Below, piece after piece: positions 13,729 through 13,928 of a stretch of DNA of 13,928 bases; positions within the stretch are counted from its first letter, which is position 1, and the number at the start of each line of letters is the position of its first letter. This stretch comes from JBGPHT01 sp041484525 (GTDB taxonomy: Bacteria > Acidobacteriota > Terriglobia > Bryobacterales > Bryobacteraceae), in assembly GCA_041484525.1 (NCBI GenBank), contig JBGPHT010000192.1, positions 1 through 13,928 of the forward strand, read 5' to 3'. The notes under the pieces were generated by a model. That model made no database searches, had not been told where the DNA came from, and saw only the letters and a list, made by a program, of their open reading frames with translations. The translations under genes were made by a program, and so were the position numbers.

Positions 13729-13813
13729 ACAGGCTACACAACCTCGAAATTCGCCGCAAAGTCTTGAACTGGCGTTAGTGCCTTCTGGCGAATTTCGAGG
13801 TTGTGTAGCCTGT
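13729..13813. repeat. Perfect 27-bp inverted repeat with 31-nt loop
   Basis: The arm 13729-13755 (begins ACAGGCTACACAACC) is the exact reverse complement of 13787-13813 (ends GTTGTGTAGCCTGT), separated by 31 nt. It begins 7 bp after the DUF4159 stop. The left side is preceded by GGGG, reminiscent of the short G-rich tag beside REP-type hairpins. There is no T-run after the right arm, so it is a poor intrinsic terminator, though an RNA hairpin this stable would still block 3' exonucleases. It could be a REP-like palindrome or the relic of a small non-autonomous mobile element. Confidence 0.85.
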
Positions 13814-13820
13814 TTGAATG

Positions 13821-13826
13821 TATAAG
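13821..13826 (+). promoter_or_regulatory. Possible -10 element TATAAG for the gene starting at 13916
   Basis: TATAAG lies 8 bp after the long palindrome and would give a leader of roughly 80 nt. The only -35-like sequence, TTGTGT at 13801-13806, is inside the palindrome arm at a short 14-bp spacing. Weak call. Confidence 0.2.
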
Positions 13827-13841
13827 GACTGAGATGGAAAA

Positions 13842-13914
13842 GGGTTCTCCTGAAGGCTACAATGCCGAGACCGGCTTAGAAGAGCCGGCTCAGAAACCTC
13901 AAACAGGAGAACCC
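13842..13914 (+). promoter_or_regulatory. Structured leader that can pair with its own ribosome binding site
   Basis: GGGTTCTCCTG (13842-13852) is the exact reverse complement of CAGGAGAACCC (13904-13914), which contains the AGGAG ribosome binding site of the ATG at 13916. Between the arms is a smaller hairpin, CCGGCT (13871-13876) with AGCCGG (13883-13888) and a 6-nt loop. If the outer stem forms, the binding site is hidden. This could be a translational control element or, if the gene is a transposase, part of the element's structured end. Confidence 0.55.
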
Positions 13915-13915
13915 C

Positions 13916-13928
13916 ATGAACGTCAACC
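13916..13928 (+). CDS. Start of a gene that leaves the window
   Basis: ATG 13916 follows AGGAG (13905-13909) by 6 bases and reads M-N-V-N to the right edge. Four residues are too few to name a family. The placement after a long palindrome and a structured leader would suit an insertion-sequence transposase (for instance IS110-type proteins often start in this style), but this is a guess. Confidence 0.45.

Noticed and set aside
13756..13786. GTTAG in the palindrome loop as an integron attC core
   Set aside because: GTTAGTG does not fit GTTRRRY, there is no paired inverse core at the ends, and no integrase or cassette structure is nearby.

Overview
The window is GC-rich chromosomal DNA. Its gene content fits a soil-type Acidobacteriota of the Solibacter/Bryobacter kind: a 'RAN…LGPVTPEGK…S…NAV.HGLLA' family protein, a TadE/TadE/TadG-vWA trio, a Tat-exported xylose-isomerase-like TIM barrel, a secreted DUF4159 protein and a two-haem oxidoreductase. 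This assignment rests on family content only; there is no rRNA, tRNA or marker gene here.

Layout. (1) 1-3537, plus strand: the 3' end of an unrecognised gene, then a secreted beta-rich protein lacking its 5' end, a thioredoxin-like protein whose export signal is cut off by a frameshift, and a two-CxxCH DHOR/MauG-type cytochrome. The last three are 2-11 bp apart and look like one operon for an extracytoplasmic redox function. (2) 3538-3918: about 380 bp with no supported gene and a possible promoter. (3) 3919-4764: a lineage-specific protein whose C-terminal 45% is a 10/11-residue LPNEPG repeat. (4) 4880-7777: three Tad-type pilus or surface proteins, the last carrying a von Willebrand A domain. 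(5) 7788-9910, minus strand: fumarylacetoacetase (tyrosine degradation), translationally coupled by ATGA to an upstream protein of unknown function that has an expanded Ala-rich linker. (6) 9967-11412, plus strand: a membrane-anchored metzincin-type zinc peptidase fused to TPR repeats. (7) 11484-11966: an SRPBCC gene interrupted by an amber codon, convergent with (8) a Tat-exported sugar isomerase-like protein (minus strand), which is divergent from (9) a secreted DUF4159 protein. (10) 13722-13928: a perfect 27-bp inverted repeat, then a structured leader that could hide the ribosome binding site of a gene starting at 13916 and leaving the window.

Most noteworthy are the NEPG repeat tail (open in all three forward frames), the long palindrome plus SD-sequestering leader at the right edge, the metzincin-TPR fusion, and three damaged genes within 12 kb (lost 5' end, 2-base frameshift, TGG-to-TAG-like nonsense). 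The damage is either real decay or consensus error in the assembly. I did not find a complete defence system, CRISPR array or full mobile element.
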